This document shows positions 1 through 8,433 of a DNA stretch of 47,048 nt, piece by piece. The stretch spans positions 1 to 47,048 of the forward strand of contig CATVYG010000017.1 of NCBI GenBank assembly GCA_958348225.1. The letters run 5' to 3'. The stretch is from an uncultured Collinsella sp. Its GTDB lineage: Bacteria; Actinomycetota; Coriobacteriia; Coriobacteriales; Coriobacteriaceae. Each line of letters starts with the position of its first letter. The first letter of the stretch is position 1. A program made the position numbers and the translations under genes. A model generated the notes under the pieces. That model had not been told where the DNA came from. It did not search any database and saw nothing but the letters and a program-made list of their open reading frames with translations.

Positions 1-301
1 AGGGAGGCGGGGCTGTCCCTCCCGGAATCGTCCAAATAGGTGTTGCCAATCCAGAGACGGCCGCGACGACGCAGTCGACGCCGAGCCCGGAGAGCTCCCT
101 CTGCGGGGCGAAGCCGAGGTAGCCGCTCTCGTAGGCGGCGAGCGACGGGCCGGGGAAGCCCGACATCCACTCCGCGACCTCGCCCCAGGGGTTGCCGCGG
201 AACCTCCTCGTCACGGCCTCGCCCGTCTCCGCGTCGAGCGCGCAGACGGTGGTGGACCTGAGGTGTACGTCCATTCCGAAGGCGGTAGAATATCTAGGCA
301 C
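1..301 (-). pseudogene. IS110-family transposase, N-terminal fragment (truncated)
   Basis: Reading the minus strand from a GTG at 301 (preceded by GGGAGG at good spacing) gives a protein beginning MPRYSTAFGMDVHLRSTT and containing AAYESGYLGF and ELSGLGVDCVVAAVS. This is the N-terminal pattern of IS110-type DEDD transposases: the first Asp in the GMDVH motif and the Glu in the YESG motif are the first two catalytic acids. The similarity stops near position 53; what follows on the minus strand, although open to the window edge, does not continue with the lysine/arginine-rich stretch expected in the family. The rest of the catalytic RuvC-like domain and the C-terminal Tnp20 domain are absent, so the gene is broken here, unless the remainder lies outside the window in another frame. 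Family recognition is from memory of motifs. Confidence 0.7.
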
Positions 302-467
302 GGGAGCCTCCCAACCTCGTTGCGGCGCGGCTGCGCCTCTGGCACTTCAACAACATTGTCGCAGCCCCGACCCGCGGTCACGAGCGGGGGCTCCTGTCGT
401 TTCCGTGCCTTCGGATTGGGTCATAGTGTCTGTCGTTGCCAAGACACCGGCGTTGCCTTGGTCGCAA

Positions 468-538
468 GTAGTCATTGGGGACGCTCTTTAATGACTAGTC
501 GTTTAAGAACGCCCCTTAAGAATGACCCCAATGACTAC
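468..538. repeat. Hairpin repeat, GTAGTCATTGGGG family, copy 1
   Basis: Arms GTAGTCATTGGGG (468-480) and CCCCAATGACTAC (526-538) are perfectly complementary over 13 bp and enclose a loop with the palindrome GACTAGTC. A closely related copy lies at 13365-13422 with a longer perfect stem. This copy carries about 13 extra bases in its right half. It sits between the IS110 fragment and the gal operon terminator. Confidence 0.85.
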
Positions 539-540
539 AC

Positions 541-582
541 TCAAAAACGGCGCCCGTCGGCGATGTTGCCGGCGGGCGCCGT
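541..582 (-). terminator. Rho-independent terminator of the galK-galT operon
   Basis: Read on the minus strand, a 15-bp GC-rich stem (547-561 with 568-582, one wobble pair) with a 6-nt loop is followed directly by TTTTTGA. It lies about 50 bases beyond the galT stop codon and fits a classical intrinsic terminator. Confidence 0.9.
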
Positions 583-633
583 TGTCGTGTGGGCGGTTAT
601 GTCGTGGCCGCTGATGAGGCTCGAACCTGTATG

Positions 634-2262
634 CTACAGCGAGTCGATAAAGCGCTGCTGGGCGGCGCGGCCGGCTTCGTCCCACTTAAAGACGCCGGCG
701 TTGTCGAGCACGTGGCCAAACACCACGCCGACCTCCTCGTGCAGGATATCGATAGCGTTGTCCGCCGTAAGCTCGTCGGCACGGCGGGCAAAAACGTCTT
801 CGGCCCATGCGGCGTGGCTGCGGCAAAGATCATCGCCCTCGAGCGCGCCGGCAAGGTCGTAGCTGGCATCGGCCTTGGCCGCCAGCAGGTGCTCACGGAC
901 AGCGCCGAGCTCGGGAACCAAACGCGGCGGCAAAATCGCCAGGCCCATAACCTCGATCAGGCCGATGTTCTCCTTCTTAATGTGGTGGTACTCAGCATGC
1001 GGGTGGAATACGCCCAGCGGATGCTCGTCGGTCGTGATGTTGCAGCGAAGCGCCAGGTAGGCCTCGTAGATTTCGCCGCCGGCATTGCCGCGGGAGTCGA
1101 CGCGGCGGATGACGGGCGTCACGGTGTTGTGCGCCACGCCGTCGGCTGTGTGCGCGATGACGCCCACCGACTCATCGGTCCACTCGCGCCAGGCGAGGAT
1201 AATCTTCTCGGCGGCGTCGAGCAGCTGGGCGCGGTCGTGCGAGCGCAGTCGCAGCACCGAAAGCGGCCACTGCAACACGGTACCGCTGACCTGGTCAAAG
1301 CCGGGCACGCTAAACTGCGAGACCTCGGCGGCGTGCATCATGGGGAACTCGTGCGCGCCGCCCTGGAAGTGGTCGTGCGACAGAATCGAGCCGCCCACGA
1401 TGGGCAGGTCGGCGTTGGAGCCAATAAAGTAGTGCGGGAACAGGTCGACAAAGTCGAGCAGGCAGGTCAGCCCCTTGCGGTCGACGTGCATCGGACGATG
1501 CTCGGAGCTCATGGCAATGCAGTGCTCGTTAAAGTACGCGTACGGGCTGTATTGGAAGCCCCAGCGCTCGCCGTCGAGCTTAATGGGGATAACGCGCAGA
1601 TTCTGGCGGGCGGGGTGAGCGCCGCCGTCGGCTGCGGCGGAGCGTCCGGGATAGCCCTCGTTTTCGATGCAGAGCTGGCAGGCGGGATACTTCTCGCCCG
1701 TGTTCTTGGCGGCACCTGCCGCGGCGATATCGCGCGGGTCCTTCTCAGGCTTGGACAGGTTGATGGTGATCTCAAGATCGCCCCAGTTGGTGGGGGTGCT
1801 CCATTTGATGTTGCGCGCGATGGCGGCACGGCGCACGTAGCCGGCGTCGCAGCACAGGCCGTAGAACCAGTCGGTCGCGGCGCGGGGCTCGTTGACGCCC
1901 ATACGTCCGTTGAACTCTTCGTTTACAACCGAAGGCCTCGGCATGAGCGCGCCCATGATGCGCATGGCGATGCGGTCGCGGCCCGACGCCGTGTCCTCGG
2001 CAGCACCGTTGGCAACGGCGGCCTCGGAAAGCGCGGCAAGCGTGCCCTCCAGGTCAAAGTCGGGGAGTGTATCGGGGTGCAAGAGCGAAATCTTTTCGGT
2101 CTTGAGCGCCCAAGCTATGTCGAGTGCGGGGCCCGTGGCGCCGATGCACTCCAAAATGGTGTTGTATGCCCAGATGCGATCGTCCTGGCCGATCATCGAT
2201 CGGTGGATAGCGTACTCGATCAGGTTCTGCGCGGCCTCGCGCACGTCAGTCATTACAGCCAT
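634..2262 (-). CDS. galT: UDP-glucose--hexose-1-phosphate uridylyltransferase, class II (GalT)
   Basis: A 542-residue protein of the class II GalT family found mainly in Gram-positive bacteria, distinct from the roughly 350-residue E. coli enzyme. It exchanges UMP between UDP-glucose and galactose-1-phosphate in the Leloir pathway. The active-site region is visible as SHDHFQGG, with histidines placed as expected for the nucleotidyl-transfer site. Other family-like segments are the N-terminal MIGQDDRIWAYN and GVFHPHAEYHHIKKENIGLIEVMG. It overlaps the end of galK by 10 bases (2253-2262), so the two are probably translationally coupled and co-transcribed. A strong terminator follows. Full length, no sign of damage. 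The alternative name GalT2 applies; function assignment is firm given the galK partner. Confidence 0.95.
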   Translation of the reverse strand: MAVMTDVREAAQNLIEYAIHRSMIGQDDRIWAYNTILECIGATGPALDIAWALKTEKISLLHPDTLPDFDLEGTLAALSEAAVANGAAEDTASGRDRIAMRIMGALMPRPSVVNEEFNGRMGVNEPRAATDWFYGLCCDAGYVRRAAIARNIKWSTPTNWGDLEITINLSKPEKDPRDIAAAGAAKNTGEKYPACQLCIENEGYPGRSAAADGGAHPARQNLRVIPIKLDGERWGFQYSPYAYFNEHCIAMSSEHRPMHVDRKGLTCLLDFVDLFPHYFIGSNADLPIVGGSILSHDHFQGGAHEFPMMHAAEVSQFSVPGFDQVSGTVLQWPLSVLRLRSHDRAQLLDAAEKIILAWREWTDESVGVIAHTADGVAHNTVTPVIRRVDSRGNAGGEIYEAYLALRCNITTDEHPLGVFHPHAEYHHIKKENIGLIEVMGLAILPPRLVPELGAVREHLLAAKADASYDLAGALEGDDLCRSHAAWAEDVFARRADELTADNAIDILHEEVGVVFGHVLDNAGVFKWDEAGRAAQQRFIDSL

Positions 2263-3458
2263 GCCGCGTAAGCCCCCTTGTCAGAAATTGCGTAGTGACG
2301 GGCAGAGCCCTCGCCCAGCCAGCCGTTCATCTTGGCGATGAAGGTGTCGACCAGGTCGAGCGGCACGAAGGCCTGGATGGTGCCACCAAAGCCGCCACCG
2401 TGGATACGGACGGCGCCGCGGCCGTCGAGCACGTGCTCGGCCAGCGCCAGGGCATACATGGAAGGCTGCTCGGAGCCCAGCTTGGCAACGACATTCTGCA
2501 GGTACATGGCAGAGCTGGCGCCGGACTCGCGCGTCAGGACCAGGAACTGATCGATGCCGCCGGCGTTCAGGGCAGCCCAGCGCTTGTCGACCAGGCCGTT
2601 TTCGTACCAGTAGTGAACGGCGCGCAGGCAGGCGCGGTCGCCCAGCTTGGCGCGCAGCTCGGGGAGCTTGGCGTCAAAGTCCGCCACGTTTACCTCGCAC
2701 AGGCGTGCCTTGCCAAACTCAGCAGCGACGTCCTGCATCTCGCGCGGAACGGCGGCGTAGTCGTCGGTGGCGGCCACGTGGTCGGCACCGACCTTAACGA
2801 GCACGAGCGCATAACCGTGATCCTCAAAGTTGAGCTCGAGCTTCTGGGTTTTAGGCTGAGCCTGGTCCTCAAAGTCCATGTAGGCAAGGCCGCCCAGGCA
2901 CACAGCGGCCTGGTCCATCAGACCGCAGGGCTTGCCATAGTAGTTGTTCTCGGTGCGCTGGCTCATCTGGGCGAGCGCGACGGGCTCGATGGCGGGTGCG
3001 CCCCAGAGCGTCTCCATGGCGCGACCGTATGCCGCCTCGACAGCAGCGGAGCTGGAAAGGCCGCCGCCCGAGGGGACAGAGCAGGTGAAGGCGAAGTCGA
3101 AGCCCTGGGGCTCAACGCCCAGAGCAGCGATTTCGTGGGCCATGCCGCGGACGAGGCTTGCGGACGTGCCCTTCTCGGACTCCTGAACATCTAGCGTATC
3201 GAGCGTGATCTCAAAGGTGGGGTAGCCCTCGTCGGCAACGCGGACCTTGTTGGTGTCGGTCCCTACGGCAATGCCGTCGACAGCGACATCGAGCGAGCCG
3301 GCGATAACGTGGCCGCCCTCGTGATCGGTGTGGTTGCCACTGATTTCGGAACGGCCGGGCGCGTGCACGTAGAGCACCTGGCGGTCGCCGATGGGGCCAA
3401 ACTCCTCCTCAAACAGCTTGGTGAGCGTGGCGAGTGTCTTTTCGTCGGGGGTGGTCAT
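2253..3458 (-). CDS. galK: Galactokinase
   Basis: A 401-residue GHMP-family kinase that phosphorylates galactose to galactose-1-phosphate with ATP. Family signatures in order: the galactokinase N-terminal motif PGRSEISGNHTDHEGG near residues 30-46, the ATP-binding VPSGGGLSSSAAVE near residue 130, and the C-terminal glycine-rich HGGGFGGTIQAF. The start ATG at 3458 has AAAGGA about six bases upstream. First gene of a two-gene operon with galT; no galE or galM is in the window. The upstream region, shared with a divergent LacI-type regulator, carries a 17-bp word repeated in inverted orientation at 3499-3515 and 3568-3584, a likely operator, so repression by that regulator is a reasonable inference. 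Confidence 0.96.
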   Translation of the reverse strand: MTTPDEKTLATLTKLFEEEFGPIGDRQVLYVHAPGRSEISGNHTDHEGGHVIAGSLDVAVDGIAVGTDTNKVRVADEGYPTFEITLDTLDVQESEKGTSASLVRGMAHEIAALGVEPQGFDFAFTCSVPSGGGLSSSAAVEAAYGRAMETLWGAPAIEPVALAQMSQRTENNYYGKPCGLMDQAAVCLGGLAYMDFEDQAQPKTQKLELNFEDHGYALVLVKVGADHVAATDDYAAVPREMQDVAAEFGKARLCEVNVADFDAKLPELRAKLGDRACLRAVHYWYENGLVDKRWAALNAGGIDQFLVLTRESGASSAMYLQNVVAKLGSEQPSMYALALAEHVLDGRGAVRIHGGGFGGTIQAFVPLDLVDTFIAKMNGWLGEGSARHYAISDKGAYAAWL

Positions 3459-3498
3459 GGGAGTCCTTTCCTTGGCGCGCCCGGGTGGGTTTTGCGTC

Positions 3499-3584
3499 GT
3501 TATGAGTACGTTAACAACTTAAAGCGGCATGAACCAAGTGTTCACGATACCGCACGTTACGGGCTATGTTAACGTACTCATAAC
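3499..3584. promoter_or_regulatory. Paired operator-like inverted repeats between galK and the LacI-type regulator
   Basis: GTTATGAGTACGTTAAC at 3499-3515 reappears as its exact reverse complement at 3568-3584. A third, partial copy (GAGTACGTTAAC) is at 3691-3702. The two full copies are 69 bases apart, start to start, in the divergent intergenic region, which would suit looping or co-operative binding by a LacI-type dimer. The shared core is GTACGTTAAC. Binding by the adjacent regulator is inferred from position only. Confidence 0.7.
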
Positions 3585-3690
3585 ACATCGCTTGTCACTT
3601 TTTGAGAATCTGGTAATCGGTAGAAATACAGCCGTGAACGGTACTGCCGTATGGACTTATAAAGCAGAAGAGATGCAGATAGAAAAAGTA

Positions 3691-3702
3691 GAGTACGTTA
3701 AC
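3691..3702. promoter_or_regulatory. Third copy of the gal operator-like word (partial)
   Basis: GAGTACGTTAAC repeats 12 bases of the operator-like word found at 3499-3515, in the same orientation as that copy and about 95 bases before the regulator start codon. It could serve autoregulation. The left five bases of the 17-bp word are not conserved here. Confidence 0.5.
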
Positions 3703-3796
3703 ATGCGTCCGACGATAGCGGGCCTCGGCGCGGGATGTATTTCTGCCCAGGCCGGCATTCACGCTATTCAGATCTCGCAAGGGTGAAGGTGATCCT

Positions 3797-4828
3797 GTGG
3801 CAAGGCGCCCGTCCAACGATACAGGTACGCGTCCGGTTTCCATGGCCGACGTCGCCCGCGCTGCTGGCGTTTCGCAGCAGACGGTTTCGCGCGTCGCCAA
3901 CGGCTTGCCCAACGTTAACGAACAGACGCGCCAGCGCGTGCAGGCCGCTATGCAAGAGCTCGGCTTTCGTCCGAGTTATGCCGGTCGCTCGCTGCGCGAC
4001 GGCCGTTACCATTCGGTAGGCCTATGCATCAACGATGTCACCAAGTTTGGCAACCTCTCAATGATCGACGGCATCGCCAGCGCTGCTCGCGAGCATAATT
4101 GCGCCATCACGCTGGTCGAGATGTCCAAGACCGAGGAGTTTTCGCTTGCCGAGGCCACGCGTCGTATGGCCGCATTGCCGGTGGACGGCATCATTATCGG
4201 CATGAGTCGCATGGCGCCCGATTTTGAGACGTTTGATCCACTGCCGGGCATTGGCACGGTCATCGTTACCATGTACGCGCACCCGCGGGTGACCACGGTC
4301 GATTCCGACCATTACGGCTGCTCGCTATTGCTTATGGATCACCTGTTTGAGCTAGGGCACGAGCAGATTCGCTATATTGGCGGCCCGTCATTCTCGGTCG
4401 ACGAGCAATTTCGTCGCGCCGGTTGGCAGGATGCACTCGAGCGTAAACACATCGAGCCGGCAGAGCCGCTCGAGGGCGACTGGTCTGCCAACAGCGGCTA
4501 CGAGGCCGGCAGGTACCTGGCCGAGCACGATCGCACCATGACGGCGATTTACGCGGCAAACGACCAGATGGCAAATGGCGCGATTGCAGCGCTGCGCGAT
4601 AGCGGTCTGCGCGTGCCCGAGGACGTGAGCGTGGTGGGCGTCGACGATTCGCTCGATGATTTTGTGGCACACAACGAGCTCACGACCGTTCGATTCGATT
4701 TGCATCAGCGTGGACGCGAGGTGTTCGAGCACGCGGTTCCCAAGGCGGGGGCAACGGACAAAACCGTTGCCATTCGTATTCCCGGCCAGCTTATCGTTCG
4801 ACATACCACGGCAGCTCCGCGCACATAG
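3797..4828 (+). CDS. LacI-family transcriptional regulator (probable galactose repressor)
   Basis: A 343-residue LacI/GalR regulator. The helix-turn-helix and hinge are at residues 16-60 (MADVARAAGVSQQTVSRVANG, then NEQTRQRVQAAMQELGFRPS), followed by a periplasmic-binding-protein-like sensor domain with the usual segments PVDGIIIGMSR, YIGGPSFSVDEQFRRAGW and PEDVSVVGVDDS. The GTG at 3797 was chosen because GGGTGAAGGTG lies just upstream; an internal ATG at 3842 directly before the HTH is a possible alternative. It is divergent from galK-galT and shares an intergenic region carrying three operator-like words, so control of galactose genes is the most likely role. The ligand is not visible from sequence. 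Confidence 0.9.
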   Translation: MARRPSNDTGTRPVSMADVARAAGVSQQTVSRVANGLPNVNEQTRQRVQAAMQELGFRPSYAGRSLRDGRYHSVGLCINDVTKFGNLSMIDGIASAAREHNCAITLVEMSKTEEFSLAEATRRMAALPVDGIIIGMSRMAPDFETFDPLPGIGTVIVTMYAHPRVTTVDSDHYGCSLLLMDHLFELGHEQIRYIGGPSFSVDEQFRRAGWQDALERKHIEPAEPLEGDWSANSGYEAGRYLAEHDRTMTAIYAANDQMANGAIAALRDSGLRVPEDVSVVGVDDSLDDFVAHNELTTVRFDLHQRGREVFEHAVPKAGATDKTVAIRIPGQLIVRHTTAAPRT

Positions 4829-4957
4829 TTTTTGCAGGTCAATGGCGATATATTCCGCCTCAATAACAATCGATAAGGATGCTGGCAGATAGCCGTGGCT
4901 ATGAAGACGAGTGCTATGATAGACGGGCTCTTTTGTCTATCTAGGAGGCTTTGCCTG

Positions 4958-6118
4958 ATGGAGATCACCAAGGATATCCGCTACATTGGCGTTAACGATC
5001 ACGACATTGACCTGTTCGAGGGCCAGTACGATGTGTCCGAGAACGGCATGGCATACAACAGCTACGTTATCTTGGGCGAAAAGATCGCTGTCGCCGATTC
5101 AGTCGACGGCGGTTTTGTTGACGAGTGGCTCGGCAACCTCGAGGCCGTGCTCGATGGCCGCACGCCCGACTACCTGATCGTCCATCACATGGAGCCCGAT
5201 CACTCCGCCGGCATCGCCGCCTTTATGGAGCGCTATCCCCAGGCGCAGATTGTTGCCAGCATGGGCGCCTTCCGTATGATGGTCAACTACTTTGGCACCG
5301 ACTTCCCCGAGCGCAAGATGGTCGTCAAAGATGGCGACGTGCTCGACCTGGGCGGCCACAGCCTAACCTTTGTCGGTGCCCCCAATGTTCACTGGCCCGA
5401 GGTGCTCTTCTCCTACGAGTCCACCGACAAGGTGCTCTTTAGTGCCGACGGTTTTGGCAAGTTTGGCGCCAACGACATCGAGGATCCCGAGGGCTGGGCT
5501 TGCGAAGCGCGCCGTTACTACTTTGGCATCGTCGGTAAGTTCGGCAAGTTCGTGCAGGCCGTCCTCAAGAAGGCCGCCGACCTGGACATCCAGATTATCT
5601 GCCCGCTCCACGGCCCCGTGCTGACTGAGAACCTGGGCTACTACCTCGACACCTATAACACCTGGTCGAGCTATCAACCCGAGGACGAGGGTATCACGAT
5701 TGCCTATGCGAGCGTGTACGGGCATCTGAAGGCTGCCGTCGAGGAGCTCGCATCTGCGCTTGAGGCTCGCGGCCAGAAGGTCTCCGTCTTTGACCTGGCT
5801 CGTGACGACATGGCCGAGGCCGTTGAGGATGCGTTCCGCTACGACCGTCTGGTGCTCGCCTCCATCACCTATCAGGGCGAGATCTTCCCGTGCATGAGCA
5901 CCTTCATCCATACGCTCGCCGAGCACGCCTACCAGAACCGTACGGTGGCGCTCGTCGAGGCCGGCTCTTGGGCACCCGCGGCTGCCAAGGTTATGACCAA
6001 GGAGCTCGAGGGCATGAAGGACATCACCCTGACGCAGAACAAGGTGACTGTGCTGGGCTCGCTCAACGAAGCCTCGCGCGCCCAGATCGAGGCCCTCGCC
6101 GACGAGCTGTCCAAGTAG
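4958..6118 (+). CDS. Flavodiiron protein (A-type flavoprotein, O2/NO reductase)
   Basis: A 386-residue flavodiiron protein that reduces oxygen to water and/or nitric oxide to nitrous oxide in anaerobes. The N-terminal metallo-beta-lactamase-like domain carries the complete di-iron ligand set: H77-x-E79-x-D81-H82, H145 (in NVHWPEV), D164 (in LFSADGFG) and H218 (in PLHGPV). The C-terminal flavodoxin domain starts near residue 245 with ITIAYASVYGHLK and ends normally. Length matches the minimal FprA/ROO type, with no extra rubredoxin or flavin reductase domain, so electrons must come from a separate rubredoxin. The ATG at 4958 was chosen over an upstream in-frame ATG because AGGAGG sits at 4943-4948 and the protein then starts at the conserved region. 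Likely monocistronic, followed by a good terminator. Confidence 0.93.
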   Translation: MEITKDIRYIGVNDHDIDLFEGQYDVSENGMAYNSYVILGEKIAVADSVDGGFVDEWLGNLEAVLDGRTPDYLIVHHMEPDHSAGIAAFMERYPQAQIVASMGAFRMMVNYFGTDFPERKMVVKDGDVLDLGGHSLTFVGAPNVHWPEVLFSYESTDKVLFSADGFGKFGANDIEDPEGWACEARRYYFGIVGKFGKFVQAVLKKAADLDIQIICPLHGPVLTENLGYYLDTYNTWSSYQPEDEGITIAYASVYGHLKAAVEELASALEARGQKVSVFDLARDDMAEAVEDAFRYDRLVLASITYQGEIFPCMSTFIHTLAEHAYQNRTVALVEAGSWAPAAAKVMTKELEGMKDITLTQNKVTVLGSLNEASRAQIEALADELSK

Positions 6119-6151
6119 CGACACGCTCACTTTTGACGCTCAGCCATCACA

Positions 6152-6190
6152 ACCACCACAAAGGGGACAGGCGCCTTTGTGGTGGTTTTT
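6152..6190 (+). terminator. Rho-independent terminator of the flavodiiron protein gene
   Basis: A 13-bp perfect stem (6152-6164 with 6174-6186) is followed by TTTTTG on the plus strand. It lies between convergent genes; no T-run follows it on the minus strand, so it serves the plus-strand gene. Confidence 0.9.
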
Positions 6191-6192
6191 GT

Positions 6193-6996
6193 TTAAGCGC
6201 CGGCGATGATGAGGGCTGGACGTGCGCCGTCGGCGGTCTTGGCGATTGAGGTGGCGACGGCGCCTTCGGGGTCTCGGTCCATCACGATGGCGTCGACATC
6301 GGTCAGCTCGGCAAAACGGTACATGCCGCGTCCGTTAACCTTGCTGGCGTCCATGAGGGCGACGCTTTGATGGGCCGCGGCGATCATAGCCGTTTTAGTC
6401 TCGGCCATCTGGGGAAAGTCGGTCGTAAAGCCGCAGCTGGAGACAAAGGCGCCGGGGCACATGACGGCAAGATCGGCGTGGACCATTTGGAGCGCCTGCA
6501 TGGTAAGTGGGCCGTACAGATAGCGATGACCTTTGCGCAGCGCCCCGCCCAGCATGACGACATCGACCGAGGGCATGCTTTCGTCGATGTAATCGGCGAT
6601 AGTAATGTCGGCCGTGATAACGGTGATGCCGTCGCGCTGATCGAGGAGCCGGACGAACTCGAGCGCCGTGGTGCCCGAGTCAACGAGCAGCGTGTCGCCG
6701 TCATTGACGAGTTCAATGGCGCTTTGTGCGATGGCTTGTTTGGCGGCGACGTTGACATTGATGCGGCGATCCTGCGTGGAAACAGTCAGACGCTTGTGGA
6801 GCGATACGGCGCCACCATGCGTGCGGCGCAGCTTGCCTGCTTCGGCGAGCGCGTCCAGGTCGGCGCGGGCGGTAACGGAGGACACGCCAAAGGTCTGGGC
6901 GATTTCTGCTACCTGCACCGAGGCATTATGCTCAAGCATTTCCATGATGGCGGCACGACGCTCATCGGCGAAGGCTCGGGTTGTTGCGTGGGCCAT
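6193..6996 (-). CDS. DeoR/GlpR-family sugar-phosphate regulator
   Basis: A 267-residue DeoR-type repressor. The winged helix-turn-helix lies at about residues 8-62 (ADERRAAIMEMLEHN, FGVSSVTARADLDALAEAGKLRRTHGGA) and the sugar-phosphate-isomerase-like sensor domain follows, with VDSGTTALEFVRLL and the family motif region VMLGGALRKGHRYLYGP. The start at 6996 is favoured because GGAG sits five bases upstream and the protein then begins at the usual distance from the HTH; an upstream in-frame ATG at 7053 would add 19 residues with a weaker site. It is divergent from the class II aldolase gene at 7331, which makes that gene its probable target, with a sugar phosphate as inducer. The specific sugar cannot be read from sequence. 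Confidence 0.9.
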   Translation of the reverse strand: MAHATTRAFADERRAAIMEMLEHNASVQVAEIAQTFGVSSVTARADLDALAEAGKLRRTHGGAVSLHKRLTVSTQDRRINVNVAAKQAIAQSAIELVNDGDTLLVDSGTTALEFVRLLDQRDGITVITADITIADYIDESMPSVDVVMLGGALRKGHRYLYGPLTMQALQMVHADLAVMCPGAFVSSCGFTTDFPQMAETKTAMIAAAHQSVALMDASKVNGRGMYRFAELTDVDAIVMDRDPEGAVATSIAKTADGARPALIIAGA

Positions 6997-7330
6997 AGCT
7001 GCTCCATTCTCGGCCAAATTTGCAGGAATTGTGTTGACTCTATTTTCGTTCATTTTCTTTTTGAGTAAGAAAACGCCTTTCGATTACTTATCTTTTCTAT
7101 AAAAGAAAGACGCTCAACGCCCAAAATTCAATATCGAACACGCCCGCCCGGCCCCAATTCCTTCCGTTTACTTTTCAAAAACGACTGTATTGACCTGCAT
7201 CGGCTCAATATCTCGCACGTGCAAGGCCGCTGAATTTCATACAATGAGCGCAGTAAAACGCAAGGTAAAACGCCTTGCGGACACGTACGCCCGATGTCCA
7301 GATGCGGGCGAGGGAGAGGAGCAAACGCTC

Positions 7331-8188
7331 ATGGCACTTGTTACCACCGAAAAGATGCTCAAGGACGCTCAGGCCGGCCATTACGCCGTTGGCGCGTTCA
7401 ACGTCGAGAACCTCGAGTTTGTTATGGCCGTTCTGGCCGCTGCCGAGGAGACCAAGTCCCCCGTCATCATGCAGACCACCCCGGGCACCATCAAGACCGC
7501 TGGTCTGGACTACTTCTACGGCATGGTTAAGGCTGCCGCCGAGCGCGCTTCCGTGCCTGTTGCCCTGCACCTCGATCACGGCGACGGCTATGACCGCTGC
7601 ATGCAGGCTTTCCGCACTGGCTACACCTCTGTCATGATTGACGGTTCGCACGAGTCTTTCGAGGACAACATTGCCCTGACCAAGTCCGTCGCCGATGCTG
7701 GCCGCGCCATGGGCGTGCCCGTCGAGGCCGAGCTCGGCAAGGTTGGCGGCAAGGAGGACGACGGTCCCGCAGTTGAGGGCGAGAGCCCCTACACCGATCC
7801 TGCCGAGGCCAAGGAGTTCGTCGAGCGTACCGGCTGCACCTCCCTCGCAATTGGCGTTGGCACCAGCCACGGTGTGTACACGAGCGATCCGCACATCGAG
7901 CAGTCCGTGGTCAAGGCCATCCGCGACGCCGTCGACGTGCCGCTGGTCCTGCACGGCACCTCCGGTGTGCCCGATGAGCAGGTTGCCGAGGCTGTGAAGA
8001 ACGGCATCTGCAAGGTTAACTACGCCACCGAGCTGCGTCAGGCCTACACCAAGGGCTTCATGGCCTACATGGCCGAGAACCCCGCCTGCTTCGACCCCAA
8101 GAAGCCGGCCAAGGAGGGTATGCGTGAGATCACCGAGCTGGTTAAGATCCGCATGACCAACCTCAACTCTGTGGGCAAAGCAGAGTAA
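7331..8188 (+). CDS. fba: Class II fructose-1,6-/tagatose-1,6-bisphosphate aldolase
   Basis: A 285-residue zinc-dependent class II aldolase, cleaving fructose-1,6-bisphosphate (or tagatose-1,6-bisphosphate) into dihydroxyacetone phosphate and glyceraldehyde-3-phosphate. Zinc and substrate motifs are present: HLDHGDGYD near residue 80, MIDGSHESFEDN, VEAELGKVGGKEDD, IGVGTSHGVY and VLHGTSGVPDEQ, with KVNYATELR at the phosphate site. The form with VEAELG and GKEDD is close to the GatY/KbaY subgroup as well as to Gram-positive FbaA, so substrate preference is open. ATG at 7331 follows GGGAGAGGAG; an upstream in-frame ATG at 7190 lies in non-conserved sequence. A DeoR-type gene is divergent. The last codons form one arm of a 17-bp perfect stem (8171-8214). 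Confidence 0.92.
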   Translation: MALVTTEKMLKDAQAGHYAVGAFNVENLEFVMAVLAAAEETKSPVIMQTTPGTIKTAGLDYFYGMVKAAAERASVPVALHLDHGDGYDRCMQAFRTGYTSVMIDGSHESFEDNIALTKSVADAGRAMGVPVEAELGKVGGKEDDGPAVEGESPYTDPAEAKEFVERTGCTSLAIGVGTSHGVYTSDPHIEQSVVKAIRDAVDVPLVLHGTSGVPDEQVAEAVKNGICKVNYATELRQAYTKGFMAYMAENPACFDPKKPAKEGMREITELVKIRMTNLNSVGKAE

Positions 8189-8214
8189 CAGCAAGGGTAC
8201 TCTGCTTTGCCCAC
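8171..8214 (+). terminator. Stop-codon-spanning 17-bp perfect stem at the 3' end of fba
   Basis: The left arm (8171-8187) encodes the last residues and most of the stop codon of the aldolase; the right arm (8198-8214) is its exact reverse complement over 17 bp with a 10-nt loop. There is no T-run, so it may be a 3' stabiliser or a factor-assisted terminator rather than a classical intrinsic one. Confidence 0.7.
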
Positions 8215-8215
8215 C

Positions 8216-8368
8216 GGACGGCTTGGGCGGGTCCCCGTACTTAGTTTCCAAAACGTCCTCGCGCATGAAGGCCCCCGTTGCCTCGCTTCTACGAAGCGTT
8301 GGCAACGGGGGCCTTCGCGCTGCGGAATGATTTTGGAAACTAAGTACGGGGACCCGCCCAAGCCGTCC
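8216..8368 (+). repeat. Long palindromic element with GTCCTC/TGCGGAAT internal loop, copy 1
   Basis: A 153-base element. The outer arms (8216-8253 and 8331-8368) are perfectly complementary over 38 bp. Inside lie C-GTCCTC (8254-8260), a 4-bp helix GCGC/GCGC (8261-8264 with 8317-8320), ATG opposite C, a perfect 15-bp inner helix (8268-8282 with 8301-8315) and on the return side TGCGGAATGA (8321-8330). The same architecture, with different arms, is found at 24991, 25159, 34887 (minus) and 40185. It begins 27 bases after fba in the same orientation. Confidence 0.9.
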
Positions 8369-8433
8369 TGCTCGATCGCCCTTGTGGCGTTGGGGCGGAA
8401 TAGTGGGGCGCGAGGGCGTTTTGTTGGTGGGGG

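Noticed and set aside
589..2271. Long open frame on the plus strand across galT
   Set aside because: It is the antisense shadow of galT; high GC and codon bias keep opposite frames open. Composition is Val/Gly/His-rich and no family is recognisable.
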